Assembly: GCA_011620845.1 (NCBI GenBank)
Contig: WOYJ01000083.1
Span: 1-6,836, forward strand
DNA from: Methanobacteriaceae archaeon
GTDB taxonomy: Archaea; Methanobacteriota; Methanobacteria; Methanobacteriales; Methanobacteriaceae
Reading direction: 5' to 3'
DNA length: 6,836 bases
The translations under genes and the position numbers were made by a program. The notes beneath the pieces are model-generated. The model did not search any database. It saw only the letters and a program-made list of their open reading frames with translations, and had not been told where the DNA came from. Below are positions 4,313 to 6,836 of the stretch, piece by piece (the stretch's first letter is position 1; every line of letters starts with the position of its first letter).

Positions 4313-4909
4313 TCACCCTAACCTACTAACCCCAATCAGGGACTCCACAGGCACTCCTTCCACCGAATCTATTCCCTTTTTATCTATCAGGACAACTACG
4401 GCAATAGGTTCCGCACCCAAGTCTTTAAAGGCTTTTATGGCTTCGGTTATGGTCCTTCCGCTGGTGATCACATCGTCCACGATTACTATCCGGCGGCCTT
4501 CCACGGTGGCGAAGTTGCTGCTTACTGTTCCCTTGGCTTCTTCTTCTTTACGGGTTTTTGTGGGGTGGAATATGGATATGTCGGCTTCTATTATGTCGGC
4601 CATCATGGTGGCGAAGGGTATTCCGCTTACTGCGATTCCCACGATTACTTCTGGTTCGCCGTGTTCCAGGGCCATATCTGCCAGGGCTGCGGAGACGAAG
4701 TTCATTCTCACCGAGCTTCCGCCCAAGCTCTTCCAGTTTATCGCTATGTCCAGGGGTGCTTTTTCCTGTTCTTTTCCTTTACTCTTTACACTTCCAAGGA
4801 TCAGCCATCTTGCTGTGTCTTTGGATACGTTTAGTTCATCTGCAATTTCTCCAGTGGTGAAGCCTCTGCTTCTAAGTTCATGTGCCTCTTCTATGAGTTT
4901 TTCATTCAT
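4313..4909 (-). CDS. gfcR: GfcR-type transcriptional regulator with PRPP-binding domain
   Basis: This 198-residue protein joins an N-terminal helix-turn-helix (about residues 13-36, [20 protein letters not shown]) to an orotate phosphoribosyltransferase-like domain. The PRPP-binding signature [12 protein letters not shown] is intact at 142-153, and the first phosphate-binding loop lies around GIAVSGIP (91-98). Archaeal proteins with this layout are often named orotate phosphoribosyltransferase-like, but the haloarchaeal member GfcR is a transcription activator of sugar-catabolism genes. In a methanogen the targets are not known; the domain suggests sensing of PRPP or a similar phosphoribosyl compound. 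The start at ATG 4909 follows GGATGTG at a good distance. It is the last gene of the operon, 22 bases after the oxidoreductase. The HTH makes it unlikely to be the biosynthetic PyrE. Confidence 0.85.
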   Translation of the reverse strand: MNEKLIEEAHELRSRGFTTGEIADELNVSKDTARWLILGSVKSKGKEQEKAPLDIAINWKSLGGSSVRMNFVSAALADMALEHGEPEVIVGIAVSGIPFATMMADIIEADISIFHPTKTRKEEEAKGTVSSNFATVEGRRIVIVDDVITSGRTITEAIKAFKDLGAEPIAVVVLIDKKGIDSVEGVPVESLIGVSRLG

Positions 4910-4931
4910 ATTAACACATCCTTATTTTGAA

Positions 4932-5885
4932 TCAAACTTCATTCATATTTATGGGGGTCTTGGATTTTGCGGATTTCATAGCGGCCAATACAACCTTCAG
5001 GGCATGTATTCCGTCTTCGCCTGTGATTTTAGGCTCTTCGTCTTTGACTATGCATGATAAAAATGAATTTAATTCTTCCTTTAGAGGTTCTTTATGGGCT
5101 ACATTGACCTTTTGGGCGTTTTTCCCGTATACCTGCACCGTCTGATCGATGTAGTCTATAGATATTATACCATCCACACCAATTATCTCTAACTGTCTCT
5201 TCTTGTAGGGAGTGAGCCAGTTCGTCTCCAGTACACCGACTGTCCCGCTTTCAAATTTCATCATCAACTCGGCATGGTCTTCAAATTCACATTTCTCCAG
5301 TCTACTTCCCATATTAGCATAAACCCTGGATACTGGACTGTCAAAGAGATAGAACATGATGTCCACCTCGTGTATGGCCAGGTCGATGGTAACTCCCACA
5401 TCCTTTATCCTCGGCGGGAAGGGTCCAACCCTCTTTGCAGAGGCAGATACAACCTCACCGATAACTCCATTATCTATAAGTCTTTTAGCCTCAAGTACCG
5501 CTGGATTGAATCTTTCAACGTGTCCAGTTGCCAGTTTAACCCCAGCATCCTCTGCAGCGTCCACCATTTCCTTGGCCTCGTCCAGGGTGAAGGCTATGGG
5601 TTTTTCCACCAGTACATGTTTCCCTTGTTCAATGGCACTCATCACCACCTCGTAATGGTAGGTAGTGGGTACACAGACGCTTACTGCTTCTATTTCGGGC
5701 ATTTCCAGAACATTACCATAATCAACGTATCCTACCGTGTGATATTCCTTGGAAACCTCGGCCAGGGTTCCTTTCATTAAATCAGATATAGCCAGGAGGT
5801 TAGCATTTTTTATTTTGGAATAGACACGCACGTGATTCTGGCCCATGGCACCCACCCCAATAACGCCAACATTAACACTTCTCAC
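4932..5885 (-). CDS. Gfo/Idh/MocA-family NAD(P)-dependent oxidoreductase
   Basis: The 317-residue cytosolic enzyme has an N-terminal Rossmann fold with GVGAMG (10-15), the family's EKP motif at 94-96 (EKPIAFT), GHVERFNP at 121-128, and the catalytic-region signature DLAIHEVD (168-175), whose His172 is the expected active-site residue. Length and layout are normal. Family members oxidise a hydroxyl on sugars, inositols or sugar nucleotides. The RVGPFPPR stretch (152-159) recalls UDP-N-acetylglucosamine 3-dehydrogenase-like members, so a role in surface-sugar synthesis is possible but unproven. Biliverdin reductase also belongs to this superfamily, though nothing specific to it is visible. The GTG start is fixed by AAGGAGGAT (5899-5891), and its G overlaps the TAG stop of hemC by one base, which indicates tight coupling. 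Confidence 0.85.
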   Translation of the reverse strand: MRSVNVGVIGVGAMGQNHVRVYSKIKNANLLAISDLMKGTLAEVSKEYHTVGYVDYGNVLEMPEIEAVSVCVPTTYHYEVVMSAIEQGKHVLVEKPIAFTLDEAKEMVDAAEDAGVKLATGHVERFNPAVLEAKRLIDNGVIGEVVSASAKRVGPFPPRIKDVGVTIDLAIHEVDIMFYLFDSPVSRVYANMGSRLEKCEFEDHAELMMKFESGTVGVLETNWLTPYKKRQLEIIGVDGIISIDYIDQTVQVYGKNAQKVNVAHKEPLKEELNSFLSCIVKDEEPKITGEDGIHALKVVLAAMKSAKSKTPINMNEV

Positions 5886-6754
5886 TAGCTATCCTCCTTG
5901 ATAATTTTAGCCGCTTTTTCACCCATCTTCTGGGCATCAGATAGTGGACCACTTAAATTAACTTCTGATATCACTTTACCATCCCTGGTGAGTAGGATGG
6001 TGTACAGATGAAGCTTATCTCCTTCTGCACGTGCATTCGCACCCAGAGGCCACTGACAACCCCCGCCTAATTCTTCTAAAACAGTTTTTTCAGCTTTAAC
6101 TTCCTGGGCCGATGGTGTGTGATTTAATTTTTCGAGTATATCCTTAAATTCGTTATTTTCTCTAGCCACTATAGCCAGTGCTCCCTGGGCAGCTGCTGGA
6201 GTAAAATATTCTACAGGAAACACCTGTTTAATATGTTCTTCCAGTCCGAGTCTTTTGAGCCCGGCTTCAGCTAATATTATGCCCTGGTATTCCCCATTTA
6301 TAACTTTGTTTATACGTGTTTCTACATTCCCTCGTATTGACTTTATTTTTACATTCTTTAGGTGGTAGTTAATAAAAGCTTCTCTTCTTAGACTGCTGGT
6401 GCCTAACATCGCTCCTTCGGGGATCTCGTCCCATGCATATGGTGAGATCAGCACTTCTCTGGGAGATTCTCTGAGGGGCACTGAAACCACCTCCAGACCT
6501 TCTACCAGTTCTGTGGGGAGGTCTTTGAGGCTGTGGACTGCAAAATCAACTTTTCCCTCTAAAACTGCTTTATCCAGTTCCTTGGTGAATATTCCCTTAA
6601 CATCCATATTGTAAAGCTGGGAATCCTTGATCTTATCTCCGGTGGTCTTAATTATCTCCATTTTTACTTCTTCACTGGTGATTTCAGATAATTCTTTTAT
6701 TATGTATTCAGTCTGCACCATTGCCAGTCTGCTTCCCCGGGTACCTGCTTTCAA
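5885..6754 (-). CDS. hemC: Hydroxymethylbilane synthase (porphobilinogen deaminase)
   Basis: The 289-residue enzyme condenses four porphobilinogen molecules into hydroxymethylbilane in the cytosol, the precursor of uroporphyrinogen III. In methanogens this feeds sirohydrochlorin, coenzyme F430 and cobamides. Key features are all present: TRGSRLA (5-11), the catalytic Asp78 in HSLKDLP, substrate-binding arginines in SSLRR (120-124) and RGNVETR (141-147), and Cys233 in GGGCQWPLGA, which carries the dipyrromethane cofactor. Domain order and length are normal. Translation begins at TTG 6754-6752, as GGGAGGAT (6768-6761) lies eight bases upstream and the protein starts exactly where family members do; an ATG within the ribosome binding region is out of frame. 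It is the first visible gene of the operon with the oxidoreductase and gfcR, although genes further upstream lie outside the window. Confidence 0.96.
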   Translation of the reverse strand: MKAGTRGSRLAMVQTEYIIKELSEITSEEVKMEIIKTTGDKIKDSQLYNMDVKGIFTKELDKAVLEGKVDFAVHSLKDLPTELVEGLEVVSVPLRESPREVLISPYAWDEIPEGAMLGTSSLRREAFINYHLKNVKIKSIRGNVETRINKVINGEYQGIILAEAGLKRLGLEEHIKQVFPVEYFTPAAAQGALAIVARENNEFKDILEKLNHTPSAQEVKAEKTVLEELGGGCQWPLGANARAEGDKLHLYTILLTRDGKVISEVNLSGPLSDAQKMGEKAAKIIKEDS

Positions 6755-6789
6755 GATGTCATCCTCCCATAGTTAGGGTAATTTCTTAC

Positions 6790-6797
6790 TATGTAAA
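6790..6797 (-). promoter_or_regulatory. Possible TATA box of the hemC operon
   Basis: Minus-strand TTTACATA would start transcription around 6768, right before the hemC ribosome binding site, giving a short leader like those predicted for the tautomerase and DUF5518-like genes. The match is imperfect, and transcription from a gene beyond the right edge cannot be excluded. Confidence 0.3.
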
Positions 6798-6836
6798 TTT
6801 GAATCAAGTTATTATGTATCGTTAAACTCTTAAAAA

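Noticed and set aside
4437..5057. Several long plus-strand frames antisense to gfcR and the oxidoreductase, including 4437-5057 and 5274-5780
   Set aside because: The minus strand carries well-recognised families with ribosome binding sites and operon spacing; the plus-strand frames are Ser/Leu/Phe-rich shadows without signals.

Overview
The window looks like a piece of a methanogenic archaeon, most likely Methanobacterium or a close relative. The base composition is AT-rich. Promoters are archaeal TATA boxes (TTTAAATA, TTTATATA) followed by short or absent leaders. Ribosome binding sites are of the GGAGGTGA type, GTG and TTG starts are common, and transcription ends at T-runs. The gene content agrees: a DUF5518-type membrane protein, a GfcR-type PRPP-domain regulator, and a hemC of the kind that feeds F430 and cobamide synthesis. 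This is inference from sequence style and recognised families; no search was run.

Left part (1-1430): an accessory-looking stretch of small genes. It holds a small acidic protein on the minus strand (573 to 334), two weak and mutually exclusive candidates around 103-413, a compact 4-oxalocrotonate tautomerase-family protein (756-974) with its own promoter and T-run terminator, and a 61-residue protein with 17 methionines (1196-1381). The last is preceded by a roughly 220-base leader that can fold into a long interrupted hairpin, and it is followed by a hairpin/T-run terminator.

Middle (1474-3359): a divergent pair. On the minus strand is a DUF5518-like membrane protein broken by two frameshifts, both next to homopolymer runs. 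On the plus strand is a complete 14-helix MFS transporter of the DHA2 drug-exporter type, apparently read from a leaderless mRNA. Their promoters face away from each other around a 13-base palindrome.

Right-middle (3559-4135, minus strand): a compact operon of three unrecognised small genes of 38, 42 and 104 codons. The first two have excellent ribosome binding sites, and the stop codon of the first lies next to the ribosome binding site of the second. The 42-residue protein has a CxxC knuckle and one membrane helix. This is the part most likely to have been missed by routine annotation.

Right (4285-6754, minus strand): an ordinary core operon, hemC, a Gfo/Idh/MocA oxidoreductase and a gfcR-type regulator. 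The first two overlap by one base, the last two are 22 bases apart, and the operon ends in two T-runs. hemC supplies hydroxymethylbilane for tetrapyrroles, the oxidoreductase probably acts on a sugar or sugar nucleotide, and the regulator probably senses PRPP or a related phosphoribosyl compound.

I saw no tRNA, rRNA, CRISPR array, insertion sequence or replication origin.
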